A DNA stretch of 64,000 nt from Panagrolaimus kolymaensis (GCA_028622995.1 JAJQJQ010000012.1:4464001-4528000); one strand, 5' to 3'; shown: positions 41,725-53,951, counted from the stretch's first letter. A program made the numbers and translations. The notes: generated by a model not told the origin, from the letters alone.

Positions 41725-43193
41725 ATCAAGCAAATATATCGACATATTGATAAAGATGGCTCTGGGTTAGTTTTGAATAATTTTTTGTTATATTCTTCTA
41801 ATCATTACAAACTTTTAGCGTCGTCAAGCTGATGTGTGAAGAACCAGAAGATATGTGGCATCTTTTCAACATTGTCCGTATTGGTGATAAAGTTCGTGCA
41901 AAAACATTAAGAAAAATACAAAATGAATCTTCAACTGGTTCCAAAACATCTCAAAGAATTACAATGACTTTAGAAGTTGATATCGAAGCTATTGATTTTG
42001 ATCCAACTGCTTGTGCTCTTCATTTAAAGGGACGAAATACGTTGGAAAATGAACATGTTAAACTTGGAGCTTACACACTGTGGACTTGGAATTTAATCGA
42101 CCATTTACTTTGAAAAAGCCCATCTGGGATATTATTGATATTCAACGACTTGATGAATCTTTAGATAAATCGAAGAATGCTGATGTTGGTGCTGTTATTA
42201 TGCATGAAGGATTGGCTAATATATGCATACTCACTTCAACTATGACTATTGTGAAAGCTAAAATTGATATGCCTGTTACAAAAAAACGCAATGGATTATC
42301 TGGTCAACATGATAAATCTGTGATTAGATTCTTTGATGCTGTTGCTCAAGCTTTTCTTCGTCATGTAAATATGGAAAATATGAAATGTGTTATTATTGCT
42401 AGTCCGGGATTTCTTCGTGACCAATTTTTTGCTCATCTTTTAACTGTTGCTGAAAAAGAGAATAAGAAGTATTCTGGTACTGATCGTTCTAAATTTGTTG
42501 TTGTTCATTCTTCAAGTGGCTTTAAACACGCTTTAAAAGAAGTATTAGCTGATCCTGCAATAGCTGCTCGTCTTTCTGATACTAAAGTTGGTTTTTTATT
42601 TTACTGTTTATTCTATTACCACATTTTTAGGCTCTAGCAGAAGTAAAAGCTTTGAATCTATTTATGAAACATCTCAATGCTGACTCTTCACGTGCTTTCT
42701 ATGGTTTCAAGCATGTTTCAATGGCAAACGAAAAAGGTGCTATTGATACTTTGATGGTTTCTGATGCTTTATTCCGTTCACAAGATATTTCACAACGTCG
42801 CCAATATGTTGATCTCATTGAATCTGTTCGTAATCAAGTAAGCTTTTACATAACACGTTTTCTGATGCTTTTTAAAGTTACTAAAATGTGTTTAGAAATT
42901 ACGTTTTTACATTTTAAGGCTTTTTTCTTTAAAAGTAAAACGTCGTTGCTTGTTGAAGATTTGATTTAACTTCTTTCTTTTTTCAGAGAGGAAATGTGCT
43001 AATTTTTTCTAGCATGCATCCTAGCGGCGAACAACTGAATATGATAACGGGCGTTGCAGCTATTTTGCGATTTCCTTTGCCTGAAATTGAAAATGAAGAA
43101 ATGGATGATGATGAGGAAATTAAATCTTTGGAGAACCTTGATCGTGCTTTAGAAGAAGTTCATATCGATGATGACGAACCATTTGACGGATAA
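41725..43193 (+). pseudogene. PELO: Pelota (Dom34) homologue with lost start and frameshift
   Basis: The protein is clearly pelota: CEEPEDMWHLFNIVRIGDKV, AIDFDPTACALHLKG, QHDKSVIRFFDAVAQAF, IIASPGFLRDQFFAHLL, VVVHSSSGFKHALKE, AFYGFKHVSMANEKGAIDTL and [20 protein letters not shown], with an acidic tail. Pelota with Hbs1 rescues stalled ribosomes. Two defects are visible. The codon at the expected start (41725-41727) is ATC, and the next in-frame triplets upstream lead to a TAA with no ATG. Near 42,074 one base is missing in the codons for the conserved GAY-H segment, which shifts the frame to a stop at 42111-42113; the downstream frame resumes correctly. Introns are intact. It may be a young pseudogene, or the second defect may be an assembly error. 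Confidence 0.85.
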
Positions 43194-44129
43194 AAGTATG
43201 TATTGTATGTTATAGTTATTGTATCACAAATAATAAAGAGGTGCTTTTAATAATTTATTGTTATATCTATGTTCTTTTATGTTGTTGTGTTTTATACCGG
43301 TGAATGAAGAGTTTTTATTTATCCTTTTTTGGTTTTGAAGCAAATAGCAACGACGAATCGAAGAATGAAGAAAAAAGAAAAACAAAAATTCGTTCGTGTT
43401 TCGTTTCACCACCTTTTATAGCAAAAAAAGGTGGGGTTTGAATTTTAAATCAAGCTATAGCTTGCTGCTTGGTGAATAAAATCAAATGAACAAAAAAAAA
43501 ACCCAAACGATGAAAATTGGCCAATTTTATTAGTTTTGGCGGTATTGCTTTTTGATTAAAAATGTTTTAAAGGCGGCTAAAAATAAAACAATCTTTTGTT
43601 GTTGTTTGCCAGACGAAGAAAGTCTCTCTCTCTCCCTCACTAACTCACTGAAAAAAAAAGTAGCGATTTTTCATTGACTAAGTCAGATTCTGGAAAAATG
43701 GTAGTGTTTGAAGCTCCAATTTGGAGACAATTCCTAGGGAGCGATCTCCTAATTACACCAATTTGGAGACTTTCTGTATTTTTTTTGTTCAAAACTAGTA
43801 TTGAATGAAAAATAATACCTTTTTTTCAAAATTCACTCCTATTTTTGGTCAAATTTTTTTTTCAGTCAAAATTCAATGTTTTTCTTTTAACTATTTTAGA
43901 TGAGGAAATTCTCGAATCGCGATGAATGTCTTATTTGAAGGACGTGTTTGGAGGAAACATTAACCAATGGTTCAAACTTTATTTTTTTGATATGTGATTT
44001 TTTTTCTTCAAAAATTCAGTTTTTTTGTCAATTCATTTATTTATTGCGACATTGTTATACATAAAAAAGACAATATGAAAATATGAAATAATAAACAAAT
44101 ATATGTAAAAAATGTGTTATAATGAAATT
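43194..44129. other. Intergenic spacer
   Basis: Between pelota and the truncated minus-strand gene. It contains a short CT run at about 43,625 and a twice-occurring palindromic word CCAATTTGGAGAC at about 43,718 and 43,760. No gene seen. Confidence 0.4.
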
Positions 44130-44697
44130 TTAATGAACAAAATCAAGCTTGCGAAATGCGACACCAAATGTGATGAATCCCATGTGATTTTTGTTGTCAC
44201 AAATAGTTTCAAATGAAATAAATTCAGTATCACCAAAGTAAAAACTATCAACAGGTTGGAAATCATATGCGTAAAGAGGTGTTGTAAATGCGTCATCAGG
44301 TTCATTGTCCACAATCATCATCAGTTTATTTGTTACTGCATCTGGAGCTTCCTAAAAAACAAAACAATAAAATTACATGTGAGGATTAATAACAATCAAA
44401 CAAACTTTGTAAAGGTCGACCCATTGGTTGTAAATTGGCATATCACTTACGACAAGAGTTAAGTTAGTATATTTTCCATTTGTTCTTAACGTTAACTCCA
44501 AAGCATGTTTCAAATTGTGATAATATGTAGATTTCTTCCAACCACGTGTATCAATTACCACATTTTGAAGTTGATAAGGACGAAGATAAAGTTTAACAGA
44601 GCTCATTTTCACCGTAGGCGCTCGACAATTTCTTATGTAAAGATTTGTGCATTTGCCAGTTGATAAGTAACAAATTTTTTTGAAATCATCATTGCGC
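44130..44697 (-). pseudogene. Truncated gene, C-terminal part of an unassigned family
   Basis: Two exons read RNDDFKKICYLSTGKCTNLY, RNCRAPTVKMSSVKLYLRPY, VVIDTRGWKKSTYYHNLKHA, LTLVVSDMPIYNQWVDLYK, then EAPDAVTNKLMMIVDNEPDD, YFGDTEFISFETICDNK and a stop. No start codon or upstream exon is present: the frame runs into the duplicated chemoreceptor block at 44,702. The pattern (a CTNLYIRNC-type strand, then repeated strands) recalls expanded nematode families with F-box-like partners, but I cannot name it. Confidence 0.6.
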
Positions 44698-46176
44698 CAA
44701 AATACTGATTTTGGCTTTGTAAAAAAATCATTAGGAAAAGGATTGTTACTGGAAGATTACAGGCCAGAAATGGAGCAATTGCCTAAAGTTTAAAAATGAG
44801 ATTTATATCAAATTTCTTAAATTTTGTTTTGGTTTACTAAAAGCAATTACGAAATTCTCTCTTTCTTTTTTTATGATCATTGTTTACAACCCCGCTTACT
44901 CATAAAGGAAGTTTTTAGGCATTTACTTCCTCTTTAGCCCCATTTACTTACTTGAACAATTAAAGTTCTTTGAACTTGATGATTAATTTGTTTGGTTTTT
45001 ACGTGCATTGCTGTAGTTTTAGATTTTAACGTTTTTGAAATATGAATACTATAAAATATTACTAATGAATAACTAATGGACATAAAAATAACGCAACAAC
45101 AGCAACAAATTATAAATTTTTTGTTATCCTAAAAATAAATAATTACGAGTTTTTGAAAATATGGATTGCATTTTGCAAATATGGCTTACAATGTAAGTTG
45201 CAACAAAAGATGGTAAAGTTTCATCCGCCCAAAAACTATCATTATAAATTTTTGTAAATTGTTCATAATAATTATTTAATGGTGGAAAAGTTAAAAATAA
45301 TAACGCAGATGTAATAATCCAAGCACAAAATACAACCGCGTATGCTGTTAAGAAATTGAATACTGTTAATCGTTTTTTACTGAAATGTTTTTTAAACTTA
45401 TTTTAACATTTATTTTGGCTATCAAAACTGGACTACCGTAAAAATATTTTATTTTTACTTACCAACAAATAACTCGGTATCTCATATAAAATGGAACAGG
45501 CATGGCATAAACGTTTAATGCAATCATGGATGTGAAAGAAACAATAAGTGCGCTAGCACAAATAAATCCATATTGGCGAAGAAAGCTTCCAACAACAATG
45601 TAATAACAATCTTTATAAACTACAATTTCCTAGAAAAAAAATAAAAAGTAATTTTTTTGCTAATCACAATCAACAATTTTCCAGACATGTAATTTAAATC
45701 TAACGCGTACTTCGAAAAACTTTTGTGGTAATCATATTGATCTTATTATTTCTGGTTTCTAACGAATAATAACTGCTTTAAAAGCAATGTTTCTTACAAA
45801 TTAAAACTATTACGAAAAAATTGTCTGAAGTTCGCGTTCACTTTAGGAAAGAATAAATGAGTTAGTTAAAAGACGGATAATATTGAAAATGAAAATGCAA
45901 AACAGTTATGTATTTTCTTTATTTTTCGATGTAATTTATAAATTCTTTATTCACTTGCTTCTTTTCATGAAAAAAAAAACTCACAGGTTGACTTAAAAAT
46001 GTCACAATTGCAAGGCACATATCAATAATACAATTTTGGGTTAATATTTTTGTTACAGGTTTTAATTCAACTTTATTCGAAGTAAACATAAACCAAAGCA
46101 GCAAAATATTTGCTGATATTCCAAGACCCGAAGCCATAATATCATTAAATTGAGAAGTTGTTAATATCGCCGACAT
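44633..46176 (-). pseudogene. Str/Srd-like chemoreceptor, copy 2, 3' end missing
   Basis: Exon 1 starts at ATG 46176 (MSAILTTSQFNDIMASG) with TM1 and TM2 (ISANILLLWFMFTSN, IIDMCLAIVTFLSQP). Then the same exons as copy 1 follow, through LACNLPVTILFLMIFLQSQN. After the QY of SQNQY the sequence leaves the receptor and reads about 20 foreign residues to a TAA at 44633-44635. TM7 and the tail are therefore lost. A transcript could encode a truncated receptor, but function is unlikely. Confidence 0.85.
44702..46080 (+). repeat. 1,379 bp direct duplication, right copy
   Basis: Partner of 22995-24373, with only a few base differences found. At its right edge the receptor sequence carries on into intact exon 1. 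At its left edge it abuts the truncated gene at 44.1-44.7 kb. Confidence 0.95.
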
Positions 46177-46932
46177 TATTATTTCTCTGACACCACAGAA
46201 CAAAAATAAAAAATCGGAATTCAGTCTCGAATTAACTATTTAAAAAAAATGAAAGTCAGTGTGTAAGAAAAAAGGTGGTTTTAATGCACTCTGAAATTCT
46301 TACATTTAAAAGAAAAAACTTATAATTATTTTTGATTTTTGAAACTACGGCACGGGTGTTTTTTATGAAATTATTAAATAATTTATTTTGTAAAAATGCA
46401 CGATTATGGCACAAAGTTTTAGGCTAAAATATGAAAACAAAGAAAAATAGAATAATTATTTTATTATCAAAACCACCACCTTTTTAGAGAAGGAAGAAAT
46501 ATTCAAAAAACGCGTAGTAAAAAGGAAAAAATAGCAGGAAATGAATAAATGGGAAATAGAGTTTGATGGTGGATTCTTTCTTTAACGAAAGCTTAAACTT
46601 TTATTAAAAATTTATTAAACTACTTTAAAATTAGGTAAATTTTGCAAACGAAAAAAGCAGGTGATTTCTGAAGAAGAAAAAAGAGAGAGGGAAATAGCAT
46701 TTTTGTGTGTTGTCGAAATTTTTTAGAGCCCTAATAAATGCCGTCTGCTTTTTTTCAATATTTATTTAATTTTAATTTATGAATGTAGATTAATTGGTTG
46801 TGTCCCAAAAATGTTTGTTATTTTTTGAAAAAGATTATGTGACCCGATCCCCAAGAGCTTCCATGAAAGGAACGCGCAGTAGTGTGAGATTTGATCCGGA
46901 ATTTATTGGACTACTAATCCTGTGCTACCAGC
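46177..46932. other. Spacer upstream of chemoreceptor copy 2
   Basis: AT-rich; should hold the original chemoreceptor promoter. No element recognised. A 73-codon plus-strand frame at 46794-47015 runs into the GC-rich MITE and is not a gene. Confidence 0.4.
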
Positions 46933-47097
46933 CAATGTTACACGCCTCCGCCTCCGGAGGCGCCTCCACCTCCGGAGGCGGAGTCGGAGGCGGAGGCGAT
47001 GTTTCAAAAAACTAACGTATTTTTATCGCCTCCGCGCCTCCGCCTCTGGAGGTGGAGGCGGAGGCGGAGGCGACAAAAGAGAAAATATGTAACACTG
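46933..47097 (+). mobile_element. hAT-type MITE (165 bp), GC-rich core
   Basis: The ends are CAATGTTACA and TGTAACACTG (one mismatch as inverted repeats). The flanks carry an exact 8 bp duplication, CTACCAGC (46925-46932 and 47098-47105), as in hAT elements. The core is made of GCCTCC/GGAGGC repeats arranged as inverted copies, so it folds back on itself. It is one of the few GC-rich spots in the window. Confidence 0.85.
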
Positions 47098-47105
47098 CTA
47101 CCAGC

Positions 47106-50100
47106 TGCGCCAAGGAGCCACAAGCTTATTATCTTCTTTTTGTTATATTAATTTTAAAAATAAAAACTTATAAGATTTGTAAAAGTTGGAATTTTTTAAA
47201 CTGTCTTCTGTATTTAGGATAAATATTATTTTTATGATGGTCGTCATTATATCGAGAATGATTTAAAAATTAAAATTATTGTTGTGCAAACAGTCGTACA
47301 TGAATACAATAACAAAATTTTTAACTAACATGACAATGTGTTTTACTTAATTTTTTTATGACCTTCCAATATATATGCGTCAAAGGAATAAATGGATGGT
47401 TGCTGTTAAAATTATTTTTTGATCTCTGCGTTTAATTATGCTTTAAACTTCTTCATTTCCATATTTGAATTATTTAGGTCAACTTATGTTAGCACCAAAA
47501 ACTTCGGCTTTACAAAAAGGTTTTTGCTTTTGATGGATTTTAAAAATGCAAGAACATGTTTATCGTAAAAGATGGTTTAAAAACTGAATAAAAAACAGCC
47601 CTTTAATCATGACCAAAGAAAACCAGATGCGCGATAAAAATTTGGTCCTTTTTGAAAAGAATGAATCACCGAAACCTTTTTTGGATGGTTTGCCGCTAAA
47701 GCAAAGATTAATCTTTTTCAACGTTGGTACATATTTCTAGATTCTTTGGTTCAGGCTTTCAATCTGCCTTGATTTTTCTTTTAAACTTAATTGTAAAAAT
47801 AACTTGCAACTGACGCAAAAATAATATTTTAATTCTAATAAAAAAACTGTTATTTAAATCAGTTTTATTTTATCTTTAAAGTAAAATTTAAAAAAAAAAT
47901 GAAATCTAAAGTCAAAGTTTGAAAATTTTCCTCATTCTTCTTTTTTCTAAAAAAAAGTTTTAAAAAAAGATGACGCGTTTTTTTTCTTCAGCGTTCGCCC
48001 TCCAAAAAAATAATCTAGGTCATCCTCAATTTTTCAATATTGTATTTATAAACCGTTTCCATTCAGAGATGAAATTTTTTTGTTTTCCAATAAAAACATT
48101 CTTTTTTCCTCTTTTAAATTTCTCGTCTCTCGTTCATCTTCTTTTGTATCGGGTGTTCCACGGCCATTGGCGATTTAGTTTTATTATTTTGGAATGCAAA
48201 TTTTTGCGCGCTCATTTCTATTTTTGATGTCGAAGAAAAGAAAAAAGGTATTAGACATTTATCTTTTTCTTTTATCCTTCCCCAAAAAAGGCAAGCAGGC
48301 ATGCCAGTATAAAATCATGATACATGATTCGGCGTCGGCTGTCGTGAAAAAAAAATATTGCCGCCTATTTAAAAAAATAAAAAAATCCATTGTGACCTTG
48401 TTGAAGAAGAAAACGGTAAAAAAGATGAGGCTGGCAGCAATTGCGATTTCAGCTACCGACAACGACAAACGGTGGCAATCTTGATGAAATGTTGAAAAAC
48501 GGTGGACATGACAATTTCTTCCTTCCTCCTGTCTTTTTTTTCTGGCGGCAAGATTTTTTGATTTTTCTTTTGATGCCTGCGAATATGAAAGACATGACGA
48601 AGAACACAGGTAGAAATAGAAAAAGAAAGAAGGAGTCGTCGGTGAAGTCCGGTCAAGTGGATACATTTTTCTTGAAAGACATTAAAAAAATGGAAAGAAA
48701 ATAATAAATTATTATTTTTCGATGGTTATTGTTTTTGTGTATTACGTCAAGGAAGGGGAGAAAATAGATTTTTTATTTTCTTCTGGATTATCCTTTTAAT
48801 TCTATTCTAAAAGGAAGGTGTGAAACAACATTATTATTATGTATGTTTCAATGAGATAAAAATGAGATAATAATTTTTTTGGGGTTTTTGTGTCAAACTG
48901 TTCATCACCATTAATGATGTCTTTAATTTCGATAAAAACAGAGTTAGATTATAAAATATTTTTTATCTAAAGAATATTTAGTTTTGGTTGATAAACTTTA
49001 TCACCAAAAAGATAGTTTTCTTTTAAGGCATAATCTCTTTTTTAAAACTTTTTGAAAAACTGTATGTTTATCCTTTTAGTGCAAAGGTGCTTCTTTTTTT
49101 TATCACCCTCAAATCTAAGCTCCTTTTTTGGCGGCATTCATTCAAGCATAAAAACTTTGTCATTCCCACTTTCTTTCTTTGCAACTACTAAAAACTTAAA
49201 TATATATACACCTTTTTTTCTTTCATTCTCGTTTTTTGCTTCAGTGTTCGCCTTTTTTTAGTCTCTTTCTTCCAACGTTTTTGAATATATTTTTGTTGTT
49301 GTTTCCATGCCCAAAACAAAACAACAAACGATTTATATTTTTCGAAATGGACACAAGAAAAAAAAAAGAAGTGAGGGCCATTGTCCATGTATGTGTGGAT
49401 GGAAGAAAACTTTTAACACACTTTTTTGTTTGTTACCTTTTATTTATATATTTCTAAAAATTTCATAAGAATGGTGTTCGAGAAAAAGAAGTGAAGGAAA
49501 TGTTTAGTTTACTTTGGTAAAAATAAGAAAAAAAATTTAAATGTTATTGTTTTTTTTAAGTAAGCTCTTTCGAAAGTTATGCTGCTAATAATGCTGTATT
49601 TAGAGGTGACAATAAACTTTTAATAATTGAATTCATCATTATTTTAAACTAAGAAAACTTTTAACTTTTCCAAAGAAGCTTTATGAAATGCTTTTATTAG
49701 ACATAAATAAAATATTTTGGAGTCGATCAAGAAGTTATTGAGGAACGATAGTTTTTTGCTAACGATCTCTAAATTAATATGCTTTTTTATAATTTACTAA
49801 AACATTTTTTTTTGTTAATTAAATTTAATAACTGTACCAAGATTATCCGAGTTTTCGTTTCCCAGATTTTTTGAATAAAAAACGTAGCTATTCCAAATAT
49901 TTAAATTTAGTCCATTTTTTAATTATTTGTTCTGATTTTTTTAACTGATGTTTCATGATTCATTTTTTTCAAGCATTATTTCCCCTTGAAAAAAAAACTC
50001 AAATCGATTTAATTTTTTTTTTTCAAAAATATAATCGCATAATAAATTTTTAGTTTCAATGTCACCGATGGTCATTATGAGAAATGTTAGCGCAAGTAGT

Positions 50101-51600
50101 AGGAATAGGAACAGAGAGAGGGGCATTAGTTTGGAATACGTAACTGTGTATGTGCATGAAAAACTCTGAAATAACCTTGAAAATAAAATTTTTTTTGGAA
50201 TTGAACCAAACGAAATAACTTTTTGTTGTTAATTCTTGTTTTTGAATCTTTTTTTTTGGAGTCAAATGCTAGCGAAGAAGAAGGGTGCAAGACTCTTTTT
50301 TAATAAATAAAAAAACTTTAAACTGTAAAACGCAATATTTATTTCCGGGATCTTTCTATGAATATTTAGTTTCAAAGAATAACTTCCATTTAAAACATGG
50401 ATGAATAATGAAATCGATTTTATCCATTTTTAAATCTCTCAGTTAATCAATCTTTTTTTTATTCTTTTTATGACTCTGAGAAACTAAAAAAATTTTCCAT
50501 TTTAATTCAGTCAGTCACCTCAAAAATAAAAAAAGACACTTGACTTTTTATTCCACCATTTTTATTTTATTTTTTCCTATGGCGTCAGTGGCGTCTCACA
50601 TTCACATTTGGTAGTGGTGGTCGTTATTGAAATTTTCTTTTTTCGTATGCGCAACCCATTTTTAGATGGTGGTAGTTGACTGGCGTCGTTTTTACCGGAG
50701 GAGATTTTTTATGGTTTTATTTTTCTCCTTCTCCCCTTTTTTTTTGTTGGCAAGTTTATGACTCATACACAGCAGGAGCTCTCCATTTTTTTTCGTGAAA
50801 TTTCAAAATTTTTAAAATTTAGAAAAAGTAAAACAAAAAAGGTGTCCATTTAAAAGTCGCAAAAAAGCAAAGTTATTTTGCTAATTATTTGTTTATTAAT
50901 TTTTTCTAAACTGCACTCAAAAAAATTTAAATCTTATCTAATTATTCGTTTCAACTCTTTTTCCATTTTTATACTATTTTTTTAATGCCTTAAATCTACC
51001 TCGTGTTATTCTTCTTCTTTTTTCTTCCAAAAAAACCTGTTTTAGTTTGTTGCTGCCACTCTCTTCCATTCTCATTCTCCTTCTGTGATTGTTGTCGTGT
51101 TTGTTGTAGCAGTAGTAGTATTTTTTTTTTCTCAACCTTGCTGCTTCAGCGCGTCCTTCTTCAACAAAAATTTTTTGACTTCTTTTTTTTTTTTGCTCGT
51201 CCATGGTTCTTCCTTCTCCTGTCCACAGTTCTCTTCTCCCTTTCCATTTTTGAATGTTGTATCTCCGTGTTTGTTAAAAAAAACTTCAGGTTCTCTGTTT
51301 TTCTTTTTGATTTTTTTTAATAAACATTTTGTTTATGTTTTTGGAAGTTGTTTCTAAGGAGTTTTAACTGAATATCTTTGTGCATAATTTAGGATTTATT
51401 AATTTTTCCTGATTATCGTGTCAAACAATTTTTACCGTTTTCTTTTTTCGCTTCATAATCCCATTTTTAATTGATGCTTTGAACGGTAATTTTTCAGTGC
51501 CATCAACTTAATTTTCTGTATATAAATTTATTTGTTGTTATTTTGGTTATTATCGTTGTTTATGAAAGTAAAAAACCTTTATTAAACCTTTCACAAAATC
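47106..51600. other. Long non-coding AT-rich region
   Basis: About 4.5 kb with no supported gene. Many short frames on both strands (for example 48114-48704 and 49052-49457) overlap each other and are rich in Phe, Lys and Ser. Pyrimidine-rich stretches and T runs are common. The AACTG word occurs about ten times on the plus strand, a milder form of the excess seen from 52 kb on. The Clc-like promoter should lie at the right end. Confidence 0.5.
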
Positions 51601-53832
51601 ATGAGTATGATAAAAAAGGCTTTATTAGCCTTATCCATCGTTTTAATTCTCGTTGGAATGGGACTCACATTTGGTGGAGTATTTTCTCCTGCATGGCAAG
51701 TAGTTGATATTCGAGAATTTAGAGCTGAACATCAAGTATCTTTTTTTTAAATATTTTTTTCTAAGTGACTACAAAAATATTTAAACTTTAGCATGGTTTA
51801 TGGTGGGATTGTGTTCGATCTGAAAGGCATGTAGTAGCTGTAGGAGATTTTTATGATGAAGCCCCTCTTCATTGCATGTATAAATTTGATAATTCAGCTG
51901 AATTGGTTATTGAAAATACTCTCAATAATATTGATGAAGATGGAGCAGCTGGTGAATCGGAACACCACAGATTTTGGGGTATGATATTATAATATTTACT
52001 ATAAAAACTGATAGTTGAAAATTGGCTTTAATTTAAAAAAAACTGAAACTTTGATTTCTGTAAAAAGTGAATAAACAAAAACTGATATGAGCTTTTTCTA
52101 TTTTCTTTAGATAATATTTTAAACTTTGTTGAGATTTTAGTTTTTTTAAAAATTATTAAAAAACTGATTCTTTTTAATGGCGCCATTCAGGACTTCCCGA
52201 AATCTTTTTTTTTTGAAAGAAATTTAAGATCTAATTTGCTTCGAAAATTTTGTGATAATACTGACTTTAATTTTCTGACAAAATTCAACGATTTTAATAG
52301 CTTTTTATAAACGGGAATAGTTGAATTTGGCGGAATTCCCTAAAACTGCATTCTCTACCATTATTACTAAACATAATTTAATTATTTATTAACTGTATAA
52401 CAATAACATCAATTTTCAGGCTGGCATAAGGCTGTTCTCACTTTCTTCATATTCAGTTGGTGCCTTGCCTTTTTAGCTTTGTGCACTGGATGTTGTGCTC
52501 CATGTTTCGCTCCATGCACTTTTGTTTATACCATTGGACTTTTCCTCTCAAGTAAAATATTATTTATTCCCTTCTTTTAACTGTATTTTTTAAAATTCTT
52601 TAGTGGTATGTTCAATTCTCGTAGATGGAATATTCTTTTTCTCTGCAAATCGAGTTGATATTCGGTTTGTTCAAGGCATGGTTGGAACATATGAACAAAG
52701 AATTGGTTATGCCTTTTATTTGCATATGCTTGGAACTTTAGCTCTTGTTGGGGCTTTTGTTTGCGCTTTATTAACGACTTATAAATTCTTCCAATCATCT
52801 GGAAATAGGTTAGTTTAAAATTTTGGTATTTCATAGGAGGGAATTATTTAAACTTAACTATATCCTTTTTGCCTTTAACTTGGCACAGAAAATGCGGCTG
52901 CTGTGAATTTTGTTCTTTATAAATTTTTATGGAAGCTTTTTTTACACTAACATGTGCTTTAATTTTTTTAACTGTGAACTTGGAAAGTTTTACTTTTCTT
53001 ATTAAAAAAAAACTGTCATATTATTTTTTTGTTTAACTTTCAAATTCATATTGTCATTGCTTTATTTTTTTGAAGGAAACTCTTCGAAGAATCATATCCA
53101 CAAAGAGCGATGCCTCATACCGTCGTAGGATGGCAACCACGTAATGGAAATCAAGATATTCCACTCAAAACTACGAATACCAAACGTGAATTGGTTCATA
53201 CATTTACTTCACCAACCAGTGTTTAAACTAAATTAAAATAACTGACATTGAATGTGCCTAGAAAAAAATTAAATCCAAAAATAATCTCATTGTCTTTTTT
53301 TTCGTTTCGTTAATTTTTATGCATTTTTTGACGTTTTCGATTTCTTTCATTCTTACTTTTTTACTTGCCACGACAAAAAAAAAACTTTTAGTATAAATAC
53401 CAAAGTACACAAAAAATATTTTTCTTAATTTCTGCCACATAAAAAAAATAGAGATTTTTTGTATCAAACTTCCATAATATTTTCACGCTGCCATTCTTTT
53501 TACTTTTTTGTAAGAGTTTTATCTATGTATTCAATGCTATTCTCTGATGCCGCATTTTCTGTTGCTTTGTTTTTATTGACAAAGTAGGTTATTCCTTAAC
53601 TTTTTAAAATAGAAAACTAATCCCCAATAAATAATTTTTCAGTGAAGATAATGACTCTGATGGCCAACATTATCAACAACGTGAACCCTTTTTACGTACA
53701 TATAATTTAACCACCAATGGCTTTCGAAAACAACCCAAACAACAACCCCAATCCCAACATCAACATCAACCCGCTCCATATCAATATCAACAACAACAAC
53801 AACGAACAACATATCGTGAAACAACTGCTTAA
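51601..53832 (+). CDS. Clc-like (claudin-type) four-helix membrane protein with alternative last exons
   Basis: From ATG 51601: KKALLALSIVLILVGMGLTF (TM1), the claudin-family signature GLWWDCVRS in the first outer loop, GWHKAVLTFFIFSWCLAFLA (TM2), TFVYTIGLFLSMVCSILVDG (TM3) and YLHMLGTLALVGAFVCALLT (TM4). This is the nematode Clc-like family of tight-junction/claudin relatives found in epithelial contacts. After SSGN(R) the donor at 52,810 is in phase with three possible acceptors: about 52,889 (short tail KCGCCEFCSL), about 53,078 (KLFEESYPQRAMPHTVVGWQ, stop at 53226) and about 53,643 (EDNDSDGQHYQQREPFLRTY, then Gln-rich, stop at 53832). Intron 2 is long for this window (about 440 bp) and full of the AACTG word. 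Confidence 0.88.
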
Positions 53833-53951
53833 TCCTCCATTTTCCCTCTCCTTTTTTCACACATTCGTTTGCTTTTTTATTTAAAACTGTGAATATAGAG
53901 TTGTGTAAATTTGTTTACATATGTGTTTGATTGATGATTGTTTAATAATTA

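Noticed and set aside
48114..49457. Several 60-135 codon frames on both strands between 48 and 49.5 kb
   Set aside because: They overlap one another, are dominated by Phe, Lys and Ser, and show no family motif or credible splice chain.
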